10,639 nt of DNA from Bacillota bacterium. Lineage in GTDB: Bacteria > Bacillota > Clostridia > Lachnospirales > Lachnospiraceae. Shown here in pieces: positions 5,044 through 10,639 of this stretch. Below the pieces are notes generated by a model. That model was not told the DNA's origin. It saw nothing but the letters and a program-made list of their open reading frames with translations, and made no database searches. Within the stretch, counting starts at the first letter, position 1. The number at the start of each line of letters is the position of its first letter. The DNA lies in the NCBI GenBank assembly GCA_023418475.1, contig JAEZZO010000008.1:1-10639 (forward strand), read 5' to 3'. The position numbers were made by a program, and so were the translations under genes.

Positions 5044-6174
5044 TTAATCTCTTTCTACATTAATCTCTCCGCTGGTCGTACTAAGTTCTATCTCCCGCTG
5101 CGGGTTTTCCCCTACGCTGCCGGAGGCATGCTTCCTATTATCATCGAAAGAAAGCTTATTGTCAAAGTAAGTATCAATATCTCCGCTGCTTGTATCAGCT
5201 GTAAACCGGAAAGCAGCTGCTTCCGGTATAACAAGGTTTATATCTCCGCTGGAAGCGTTCAAACGAATATCTCCTGTTACTTCGATAAACTCCAGATTGA
5301 TCTCCCCTGAAGTTGTATTGATGTTCCCGGCACCAATGGAACAATTAACTTCTACATCTCCGCTGGAGGATTTCGCTTCTATCAATCCTGTGGAATTTTC
5401 CACACTGATTTCTCCGGAGGTTGATTTCAAATTCTTATCGCCATTGCTATCCTGGATGTAAATATCTCCGCTATTAGTATGCGCCTGTAATTTACCGACG
5501 CATTTCTCCACTGTTATTTCTCCGGAGGAGGTACTGATATCCGTATCACCATTTCCACTATGGACTGATACATCTCCGCTGGTAGAGGATATTTTCCTTC
5601 TTCCCTCAGCTTTTTGTATTGTTATCTCACCGCTGGAGGAGGAAAGATTAATTTCATCCGCTGTTATCTCGTTCAGTTCAATATCTCCGCTGCTGCTTGA
5701 GGAAGTAAATCTTGAAAGCTGCAAGACCAGGTCAGAGCTGATATCACCACTGGATGTTGAAACTGATAATGCTCCGGAATAATTCTCCGGCAGATATATT
5801 TCTGTTCTGCTGTAATGGTTTGTGTATGAGAATATAGTGAAGCTTGTATGAGTATCACCCCCACGAATCAGCAGCTGATTTCCCTTTACAACAACTTCCG
5901 CCAACTCATCCTTCTTAGGATTATAGGTCTTATATTCTTTTACTGTTAATTCATTTCCCTTGCTCTTATAAAATACAACATCACCCGAGCCATATTCCAC
6001 CTTTATGCTGTCAACATTATTCAATTCTGTACTATGTGTATTAACCAGCTTAGCCTTGCCACTGTTTGCCGTTACCATATGAACATTGCCATTAATGGCA
6101 AGTACCAGCATTACAATTAGCCCAACCGTAACCAGGGAAAAAGCAGCTGCAATCGCAATTATCATTTTTCGCAT
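5044..6174 (-). CDS. Membrane-anchored DUF4097 beta-repeat protein
   Basis: A 376-residue protein of the DUF4097 family, anchored by an N-terminal membrane segment (about 4-27) with the rest probably outside the membrane. From residue 142 to the end it is built of short beta repeats carrying S-G-D/E-I/V/V-like turns. The glycines fall at 143, 163, 182, 200, 218, 236, 254, 272, 290, 310, 331 and 369, with exactly 18 residues between those from 182 to 290. This fits a right-handed beta-solenoid with one turn per repeat. Related proteins such as YvlB and LiaX take part in envelope stress and antimicrobial-peptide responses; that role is inferred here. The ATG at 6174 has GGAG six bases upstream. 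It is the last gene of the padR operon, 83 bases after the HAAS gene. There are no cysteines or lipobox in the anchor. Confidence 0.88.
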   Translation of the reverse strand: MRKMIIAIAAAFSLVTVGLIVMLVLAINGNVHMVTANSGKAKLVNTHSTELNNVDSIKVEYGSGDVVFYKSKGNELTVKEYKTYNPKKDELAEVVVKGNQLLIRGGDTHTSFTIFSYTNHYSRTEIYLPENYSGALSVSTSSGDISSDLVLQLSRFTSSSSSGDIELNEITADEINLSSSSGEITIQKAEGRRKISSTSGDVSVHSGNGDTDISTSSGEITVEKCVGKLQAHTNSGDIYIQDSNGDKNLKSTSGEISVENSTGLIEAKSSSGDVEVNCSIGAGNINTTSGEINLEFIEVTGDIRLNASSGDINLVIPEAAAFRFTADTSSGDIDTYFDNKLSFDDNRKHASGSVGENPQREIELSTTSGEINVERD

Positions 6175-6257
6175 AATATTCTCCGTTCTACTGCATATCC
6201 CTGCAGGGGGAAAGCAGTTTCAAATCTACTGCATAATCTTGTGTAAAATGTTATGTA

Positions 6258-6971
6258 TTATTCCAGTTCCTTCAACCGGAATAGTAGCTCTACTATAGCC
6301 TGAACACATAAGGCCACCAGAAAGATGATCCAGGTAGCGTACCATGCGTAGGTTAAAAAGCTAACTGCAAAGTATATTAATATGGCAGAAGTCCAGATAA
6401 CTGTCCGCACAGAACCCTTAATTGCTTTCACCTTAAGCGAGCCACTTTTCCATTCCTTAAAGTCCTCCACTACCGTATCTTCTATCTTCGTATATTTGGG
6501 ATACATGCTTGAGACATAGACAAGCATACAGGTCGGTACGATATCAATGAGGAGCATCAAAATTAAACCTAATGCATCATAATTAAAATTCCCCATCGGA
6601 AATCCAGACCAACCATGATATGCTCCGTATGACATATCTCCTATAAAATCACAAAAGAAAAATACTACTATACTAAAAATATAGATACCGACTGCCGTCG
6701 TTTTCATGATAGCAGCTTTTTTCACTTTCATATAATAATCCTGATTATTTTCTGTTTTTATTTCTTCCAACCCCTGAAACAGTTCAGATACATTACCGAT
6801 GGAACAAATCACATTCTTTATGGCATCTTCGGAAGATACACCACTTGTGATCAGATCTTGATAACGCTCTTCTGAATTAGCCAGTAATTCTTCCTTTAAC
6901 TCCAATGCCTTCCTCGTGCTGGGGGCATCTTCAAAAAGCTTTTCAATGTGATTTTTTATTCTTTCATTCAT
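6258..6971 (-). CDS. HAAS-domain (DUF1700) membrane protein
   Basis: A 237-residue protein whose N-terminal ~80 residues form a helical HAAS / DUF1700 domain (RIKNHIEKLFEDAP, then LKEELLANSEERYQDL and GVSSEDAIKNVI). Four predicted membrane helices follow, in the segments around TTAVGIYIFSIVVFFF, LGLILMLLIDIVPTCM, VIWTSAILIYFAVSFL and WIIFLVALCVQAIVEL. HAAS domains are typically encoded beside PadR regulators and are thought to relay a membrane signal to them, so this is the likely sensor or partner of the PadR here. I start it at 6971, where GGAG lies six bases before the ATG; the ATG at 6983 has its AGGA too close. It sits between padR and the DUF4097 gene in one transcription unit. Confidence 0.85.
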   Translation of the reverse strand: MNERIKNHIEKLFEDAPSTRKALELKEELLANSEERYQDLITSGVSSEDAIKNVICSIGNVSELFQGLEEIKTENNQDYYMKVKKAAIMKTTAVGIYIFSIVVFFFCDFIGDMSYGAYHGWSGFPMGNFNYDALGLILMLLIDIVPTCMLVYVSSMYPKYTKIEDTVVEDFKEWKSGSLKVKAIKGSVRTVIWTSAILIYFAVSFLTYAWYATWIIFLVALCVQAIVELLFRLKELE

Positions 6972-7036
6972 AATTTTCTCCATTCCTGCGCCGGCTTTGT
7001 GCGCATATTAGTTTGCATCGAGGACTCCGCAGTCAT
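6968..7036 (-). CDS. Possible 22-residue leader ORF
   Basis: In the 130-base gap after padR, an ATG at 7036 opens a 22-codon frame (MTAESSMQTNMRTKPAQEWR and two more residues). Its TGA overlaps the HAAS gene ATG as ATGA, a layout typical of translational coupling. The ribosome site is poor, the nearest AGG being about 11 bases upstream, and the peptide is not recognised. A TATAAT also lies just upstream without a good -35. It may be chance. Confidence 0.18.
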   Translation of the reverse strand: MTAESSMQTNMRTKPAQEWRKL

Positions 7037-7101
7037 AAGCTTGCTGCCTTTCCTATTATAAATACGCTTTTCTTTATGCTTCCAATTAATTACGGAAGAA
7101 G

Positions 7102-7425
7102 TTATCTCAATAGTTTATCTATGATACTCTTAGCATTCTCCCACTCCTTCTTATATTCTCGGTACACCTCTCGTCCTCTCTCCGTAATTGCATAATACCG
7201 CCGACGTGCACCAACCCCTTCATCGCCCCAGTAGGAAGATATAAACCCTGCCTGTTCCAGTCTTCGAAAAGCTGAATACAAAGTAGCTTCCTTCAGTTCA
7301 TATAGATTATCTGTCTTATCCATAATTTCTTTATTAATCTGATACCCATAACTGTCCTTCTCTATAAGATGGGAAAGAATAATAGGCTCGGTATGGCCTC
7401 TAATTACGTCTGATGTTATTGACAT
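7102..7425 (-). CDS. PadR-family transcriptional regulator
   Basis: A 107-residue PadR protein of the short subfamily, which acts as a dimeric DNA-binding repressor. The winged helix covers most of it: LSHLIEKDSYGYQINKEI (18-35) is the first helical part, KEATLYSAFRRLEQAGFI (45-62) the recognition region, and RRRYYAITERGREVY (74-88) the wing and following helix. A short C-terminal helix (EYKKEWENAKSIIDKLL) provides dimer contacts. The ATG at 7425 has AGGAGG ten bases upstream. The gene is first in the operon with the HAAS and DUF4097 genes. A dyad overlapping its own consensus promoter makes autorepression likely. The effector is unknown. Confidence 0.93.
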   Translation of the reverse strand: MSITSDVIRGHTEPIILSHLIEKDSYGYQINKEIMDKTDNLYELKEATLYSAFRRLEQAGFISSYWGDEGVGARRRYYAITERGREVYREYKKEWENAKSIIDKLLR

Positions 7426-7452
7426 ATGGTAAATTCCTCCTAATTAAGCTAT

Positions 7453-7481
7453 ATTATATTATCATATACCTCGCCTGTCAA
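7453..7481 (-). promoter_or_regulatory. Consensus sigma-A promoter of the padR operon
   Basis: On the minus strand a perfect TTGACA (7476-7481) and a perfect TATAAT (7453-7458) are 17 bases apart. The transcript should start about 20 bases before the padR ATG, leaving room only for the ribosome site. A promoter this strong usually needs tight repression, which fits a PadR-controlled operon. Confidence 0.85.
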
Positions 7482-7488
7482 TGTATAT
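7464..7488. promoter_or_regulatory. Probable PadR operator dyad over the -35 box
   Basis: ATATAC (7464-7469) and GTATAT (7483-7488) form a perfect inverted repeat with a 13-base gap that contains the TTGACA box. PadR proteins commonly bind spaced AT-rich inverted repeats around their own promoter, so bound repressor would block RNA polymerase. The dyad is seen; the binding is inferred. Confidence 0.5.
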
Positions 7489-7557
7489 ATTTTTGAACAG
7501 TAAATTATTTTTTGATGTATCTCAAAGATTATTTTTCAGTGGACATATTTTCTTACG

Positions 7558-7579
7558 AAAAAAAAATGTGCCCCGCACA
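7558..7579 (-). terminator. Terminator of the rnfC-like operon
   Basis: TGTGC (7567-7571) and GCACA (7575-7579) form a tight GC-containing stem, which can be extended by A-T and G-T pairs. It is followed on the minus strand by nine T. It lies about 120 bases past the LspA-like stop and before the padR promoter, so it should end the right-hand operon. The gap between (7580-7696) holds further short GC-rich dyads, such as GCGC/GCGC near 7620-7636, but no gene. Confidence 0.75.
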
Positions 7580-7696
7580 CTCTCGTAATCATAAGTCTGC
7601 AAAGCACAGCTTTTGTTCCGCGCGCCAAGCTGCGCATCCCCCTGAGGGTTTTATATCATTGGACGAACTTTCCCATGGTACGGTAATCTTTCCTGC

Positions 7697-8254
7697 TTAC
7701 TTCTTCTCCGCTTCCACCTTAAATCTAACTTTCAAGTGTCCTCTAAAAGCCTCCCATAATTCTCTTCCATTAAAGTTACGAAATTCACGGCTGATAAAAA
7801 GCTTTAATACCATCAAAGCCTCGGCAGTGGTAAGATACACATCCTTCAGATCAAAGATGAAAAAGCCTTTGAGCCAGATAAAATCCAGACTGCCTCCCCA
7901 GAAAACCTTATCCAGTAAGGAACATATTATTCCCGCAAACAGTAAAATAAAAAGGCAATGCTCATAAGCTTTCAGCAAATATTTTATCCTTACAAAATCA
8001 TAAATAATACAGGTCAGGATAAAAAAGACAAGCACCGTCAAGATATGTGCTGTTTTTCCAATCTCCATATCCGTCAAAGAATTAAGCCATGAATAGCTTG
8101 TATTAAGATGTGGCATAAAGTCCAGGAAATTACCCAGTATCTTAAAATGCATATCCATATAATTCTGTGCAATATATCTCTTCACAAACTGATCCAGCAG
8201 AACCAGTAAGAAAACCAGTAATATCCTGTATAAAGAGCTTTTCCTTTTAGACAT
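7697..8254 (-). CDS. Divergent signal peptidase II (LspA)-like protein
   Basis: A 185-residue, four-helix membrane protein that resembles lipoprotein signal peptidase II, the aspartyl protease that removes signal peptides from prolipoproteins. The conserved D-x-x-x-K is present as DQFVK (21-25). GGSLDFI (120-126) and FDLKD (134-138) align with the two catalytic-aspartate segments, giving D124 and D138. Several residues nearly invariant in true LspA differ: the G-N-x-x-D-R motif reads CSLLDK (111-116), and the F-N-x-A-D motif reads FDLKD. The gap between the two aspartates is 14 residues, shorter than the usual 18-19. A basic tail of about 30 residues follows the last helix. The ATG has AGGAGG six bases upstream and overlaps the previous gene by eight bases. 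It is unlikely to be the cell's housekeeping LspA. Function is open. Confidence 0.72.
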   Translation of the reverse strand: MSKRKSSLYRILLVFLLVLLDQFVKRYIAQNYMDMHFKILGNFLDFMPHLNTSYSWLNSLTDMEIGKTAHILTVLVFFILTCIIYDFVRIKYLLKAYEHCLFILLFAGIICSLLDKVFWGGSLDFIWLKGFFIFDLKDVYLTTAEALMVLKLFISREFRNFNGRELWEAFRGHLKVRFKVEAEKK

Positions 8255-8813
8255 TCTTACCCTCCTGCGTTTTCTGTCCTGGATTGTTATAACAGGATTT
8301 CAGCCGGCTTACCATCCACATCAACCATACAACCTGCAAAACAGCTATTCCAGCGCAGAGGTTAATCCAATCCTGTTTGACAGCTGCGATCGCGATGCTG
8401 AATGCAATTGTGTTGATAATAAATATAATCATATAAAAACGCAAAACCAGCTCCATACCATCCGCTTCCTCTTCTCTATTCTCCTCCAATATACATTTAC
8501 TGCCTCCTGTCAGCAGATAATAAGCAAAGAGAAAATCAATTATCTGTATTACAACGGGCATATAGTACAGATAATCATTTTTATATGCGGTGATTTGAAA
8601 GAGAAAGCCCAAAAAACTAAGTCCCGCCAGTGTCATGGCACAATAACCGGCCTTCCGAAATACATCATAAGGCTGTTCCCGATATAGTTCACTTACCGCA
8701 CCTGTTATGATCATCCAGCCGACAAAAGCCGGAATAACCTGCAGATTGCCCAGATTAATATGAAAAGCAGTAATAAACAATCCCCAGAAAATTTTTCTAT
8801 ATGCACTATACAT
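8247..8813 (-). CDS. Unrecognised six-helix membrane protein
   Basis: I do not recognise this 188-residue protein. It has about six membrane helices: around residues 8-24, 26-42 (following NLQVIPAFVGW), 55-74, 83-103, 121-144 and 149-171. The N-terminal pattern INLGNLQVIPAFVGWMIITG recurs in small unnamed membrane proteins of Firmicutes, as far as I recall. There are no catalytic or metal-binding motifs. The stretch between helices four and five is acidic (EENREEEAD, 109-117), and the C-terminus is polar. The ATG directly follows the TAA of the upstream gene and has a GGGGGG ribosome site eight bases before it. The gene overlaps the LspA-like gene by eight bases, so the two are probably co-translated and may act together in the membrane. 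Confidence 0.82.
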   Translation of the reverse strand: MYSAYRKIFWGLFITAFHINLGNLQVIPAFVGWMIITGAVSELYREQPYDVFRKAGYCAMTLAGLSFLGFLFQITAYKNDYLYYMPVVIQIIDFLFAYYLLTGGSKCILEENREEEADGMELVLRFYMIIFIINTIAFSIAIAAVKQDWINLCAGIAVLQVVWLMWMVSRLKSCYNNPGQKTQEGKNV

Positions 8814-9710
8814 TTATATAACCCCCCTTTGTCTTAAATAATGAAGGGCATCCTTAAAATCAGAAAGGCGACACTGCCAGTTAAGATTATATATTCTAAT
8901 AAATCCTAAAGTTGTATTCGCATTCCGGTACGTAAGCTTAGGCCGCAGATCGTATACATCATACTCTGACTCCTTCTGCGGCAAATTATGAAATGCCGAG
9001 GATATAGACAAGCTTTCTCCTAGCTTATACTTTCTGCCTGATACTGCATTATAATTTATACCGTCCAGCTTTAGAGTTAAAAACTCGGGAAAATCCTTTT
9101 GAAGTGGTGAGGTGACCGCCTCGAGAGTAATATTCTCTCTCACAGAATAACTCACACTGGAGGTAAAATTACTGGAAGAAGAGGACATATTAGAGCTAAG
9201 TACATTTGGAATTGGCGGATCACTGTATAAAATAATCCGTCCCACATCTGCCGCTATTTTGCTTCCATCCGTAAATTGAAAGGTTGCCTTGCCAAGCTCC
9301 TTCTCACCCTTCCATTCCTCACGGAAGCCGGTTCCTTGTATGATATATACCGTCCTCAGACTATATCTTCCCATACTGCTTCCCAACTCTTGTTCTGAAT
9401 TGGAGTTTAAAAAATGAAAAAACCCGTTGTCAATAGTTTCTGATGCAATAAATTCCATCTCCGGTACGTCCGCAAAGGATACTCCACATACTGTCCTTTT
9501 GTCTGTATGGTTTGTAATATATTGAAGCTGAAACACTGCATTGTTATTACCCTGCTGATTTGATAATGCTTCTGCCTCTATGCAATTGCGAAGAAATACC
9601 GGTTCTTTCAGCCTTATCAGATAACAATATATGATACTTGCCAGCATTGCAAGCAGCATCAAACCAATTCCTGCATACATAATAATACGGTTCATTCTCA
9701 ACATACCCAT
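8814..9710 (-). CDS. Unrecognised single-pass membrane protein with large outer domain
   Basis: I do not recognise this 298-residue protein. One membrane helix (about 9-31) is preceded by basic residues, so the remaining ~265 residues probably lie outside the membrane. They are rich in beta-forming segments and contain a serine-rich linker (about 172-190, SSNMSSSSSNF). This suggests two small outer domains. The cysteine at the end of the helix follows IIY, which does not fit a lipobox, so it is not an obvious lipoprotein. I start it at the ATG at 9710, because AGGTGG lies five bases upstream; a GTG at 9719 would overlap the RnfC-like stop. Only one base separates that stop from this ATG, and the next gene follows immediately. 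Function is unknown. Confidence 0.8.
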   Translation of the reverse strand: MGMLRMNRIIMYAGIGLMLLAMLASIIYCYLIRLKEPVFLRNCIEAEALSNQQGNNNAVFQLQYITNHTDKRTVCGVSFADVPEMEFIASETIDNGFFHFLNSNSEQELGSSMGRYSLRTVYIIQGTGFREEWKGEKELGKATFQFTDGSKIAADVGRIILYSDPPIPNVLSSNMSSSSSNFTSSVSYSVRENITLEAVTSPLQKDFPEFLTLKLDGINYNAVSGRKYKLGESLSISSAFHNLPQKESEYDVYDLRPKLTYRNANTTLGFIRIYNLNWQCRLSDFKDALHYLRQRGVI

Positions 9711-9711
9711 T

Positions 9712-10639
9712 CTATCCACCTAATTCATTATTTTTCGCAGCAGTTACTTTTGCAGCAAGATTCCTTCCGGCAGGGCATAGGTAACTGCAACTGCCACATT
9801 CTATACAGTCCGCCGGATGATATTTCATGGCATCTTCCAACCTTCTTCTGTCAACGAGATCCGCTATCTTGTTCACCTTAAGTTTCACCGGACAATGCGC
9901 GGCACAGCTTCCGCACCGGGAGCACTGCGGTGATTCCTTAAAGCCCGGGAAGGCGGCCGCTGTTATGAAGTTCGTGTTTTTGTCAACCACACACTCTTCT
10001 CCTGCATGATACACCTGCATCATTCCGCCTCCTGCAAAGAGATTACTTTCTCCCGGATATACAGCTTCCATAATATCTATTAATTTCATTCCCAATTTAA
10101 CCTTAACCGCCTGCGCCGTCTTTCTTCTTTGACTGGCTACGGTAAGATATCTGGTTTCCGCCCTTTTATTTAGATAAATTGCCTGATAAATGGAATAGAC
10201 TGTCTGCACGTTTAAAACTAGAATGCCATACTTAGCTGGTATTTCTTCCTTATCTAATTGAATATTCAATATTTCTTTCACAAGCTGCTTTTGTGCACCT
10301 GCCGGATAACTGCCTGCGGTTTTATGCATTTTTACCGGCTCCGGAAGCTTTAGCCCTTCCACTGATCTTGCGGCAAGATATACTGCGTCGAATTCCGTAC
10401 AATTTCCAAGAACATTGATTGATTTACTAATTTCCTCCTGATAATGATACAGTACATATTGGTCATGCACTAAACCGGGATCGCATTCCACGGCATTGAT
10501 AATCAGATATTTCTTCTTTACCTTTGATTTAATTACTGTTTGTAGTTTCTTATAAACAGGAAAGGCAGCCCCACCCATGCCGTAAACCTCCTGCTGCCTG
10601 AGTGTGCGGATGATTTCCTCCGACGAAAGCTCCCCGATT
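9712..10639 (-). CDS. RnfC-like 4Fe-4S electron-transfer protein, 5' end outside window
   Basis: The C-terminal ~308 codons of an RnfC-like protein; the frame is open to the right edge, so the start is missing. A flavin/NADH-binding style segment reads GMGGAAFP followed by LIINAVECDP, as in the Complex I 51-kDa / RnfC / PduS superfamily. YPAGAQKQL and GILVLNVQTVYSIYQA are also RnfC-like. Near the C-terminus are two four-cysteine motifs, CSRCGSCAAHCP and CIECGSCSYLCP, each starting a 4Fe-4S cluster site. In Rnf complexes such a subunit passes electrons between NADH and ferredoxin at the membrane. Some consensus residues differ (AVECDP rather than GAECEP, GGGMM rather than GGPMMG). The following genes are not rnfD-G-E-A-B, so it may be an Rnf paralogue with another partner. 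The end lies one base before the next gene. Confidence 0.82.
   Translation of the reverse strand, partial: IGELSSEEIIRTLRQQEVYGMGGAAFPVYKKLQTVIKSKVKKKYLIINAVECDPGLVHDQYVLYHYQEEISKSINVLGNCTEFDAVYLAARSVEGLKLPEPVKMHKTAGSYPAGAQKQLVKEILNIQLDKEEIPAKYGILVLNVQTVYSIYQAIYLNKRAETRYLTVASQRRKTAQAVKVKLGMKLIDIMEAVYPGESNLFAGGGMMQVYHAGEECVVDKNTNFITAAAFPGFKESPQCSRCGSCAAHCPVKLKVNKIADLVDRRRLEDAMKYHPADCIECGSCSYLCPAGRNLAAKVTAAKNNELGG

Noticed and set aside
5673..5864. Minus-strand 63-residue frame inside the DUF4097 gene
   Set aside because: Lies wholly within the 376-residue repeat protein in another frame and shows no recognisable sequence.
6187..6235. Eleven-base direct repeat TCTACTGCATA and CCCTGCAGGG palindrome in the HAAS-DUF4097 gap
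   Set aside because: Short, with no match to a known regulatory layout; probably chance.
7512..7967. Plus-strand 151-residue frame
   Set aside because: Antisense to the LspA-like gene and the operon terminator; low-complexity product with no motif.
8814..9710. Lipoprotein reading of the single-pass protein, as a substrate for the neighbouring LspA-like protein
   Set aside because: The cysteine at the end of the helix follows IIY, which does not fit the L-A/S-G/A-C lipobox.

Overview
The window reads as chromosomal DNA of a low-GC Gram-positive, most likely a clostridium of the Lachnospiraceae type. The evidence is purine-rich Shine-Dalgarno sites before nearly every gene, a PadR / DUF1700 (HAAS) / DUF4097 operon, an RnfC-like iron-sulfur protein, and many AT-rich intergenic hairpins. 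Every gene I accept lies on the minus strand, so transcription runs from right to left. The family-level placement is inference.

Left part (1-4660): an accessory strip of short, mostly monocistronic genes separated by hairpin-rich gaps. It opens with two perfect tandem copies of a 115-bp multi-hairpin unit, and the end of the first acetyltransferase gene runs into this repeat. Next come a GNAT acetyltransferase (203-679), a second GNAT (883-1347) and an aminoglycoside nucleotidyltransferase of the AadA/ANT(9) type (1462-2241). Upstream of these is a patch of gene wreckage: the first ~22 codons of another GNAT gene, a CPBP-family membrane protein with a premature stop and 40 in-frame codons after it, a frameshifted small zinc-ribbon-like gene that once overlapped it, and the C-terminal half of a dihydrofolate-reductase-like (RibD C-terminal) gene with a frameshift and an in-frame stop. 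An intact Asp/Glu-racemase-family gene with a TTG start closes this part.

Middle (4900-7490): a clean operon. A PadR repressor is transcribed from a consensus promoter (TTGACA, 17 nt, TATAAT) with an overlapping dyad that is probably the PadR operator. It is followed by a HAAS-domain membrane protein and a membrane-anchored DUF4097 protein built from 18-residue repeats, and the operon ends at a strong terminator. This is a recognised envelope-associated gene set; its signal is not known from sequence.

Right part (7558-10639): a tight four-gene operon that enters from beyond the right edge. It encodes an RnfC-like 4Fe-4S protein (partial), an unrecognised single-pass protein with a large outer domain, an unrecognised six-helix membrane protein, and a divergent four-helix protein of the lipoprotein signal peptidase (LspA) family that keeps the two catalytic aspartates but has lost neighbouring consensus residues. 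It ends at a hairpin and T-run terminator. No rnfD, G, E, A or B follows the RnfC-like gene. This combination is the best candidate here for an undescribed system.
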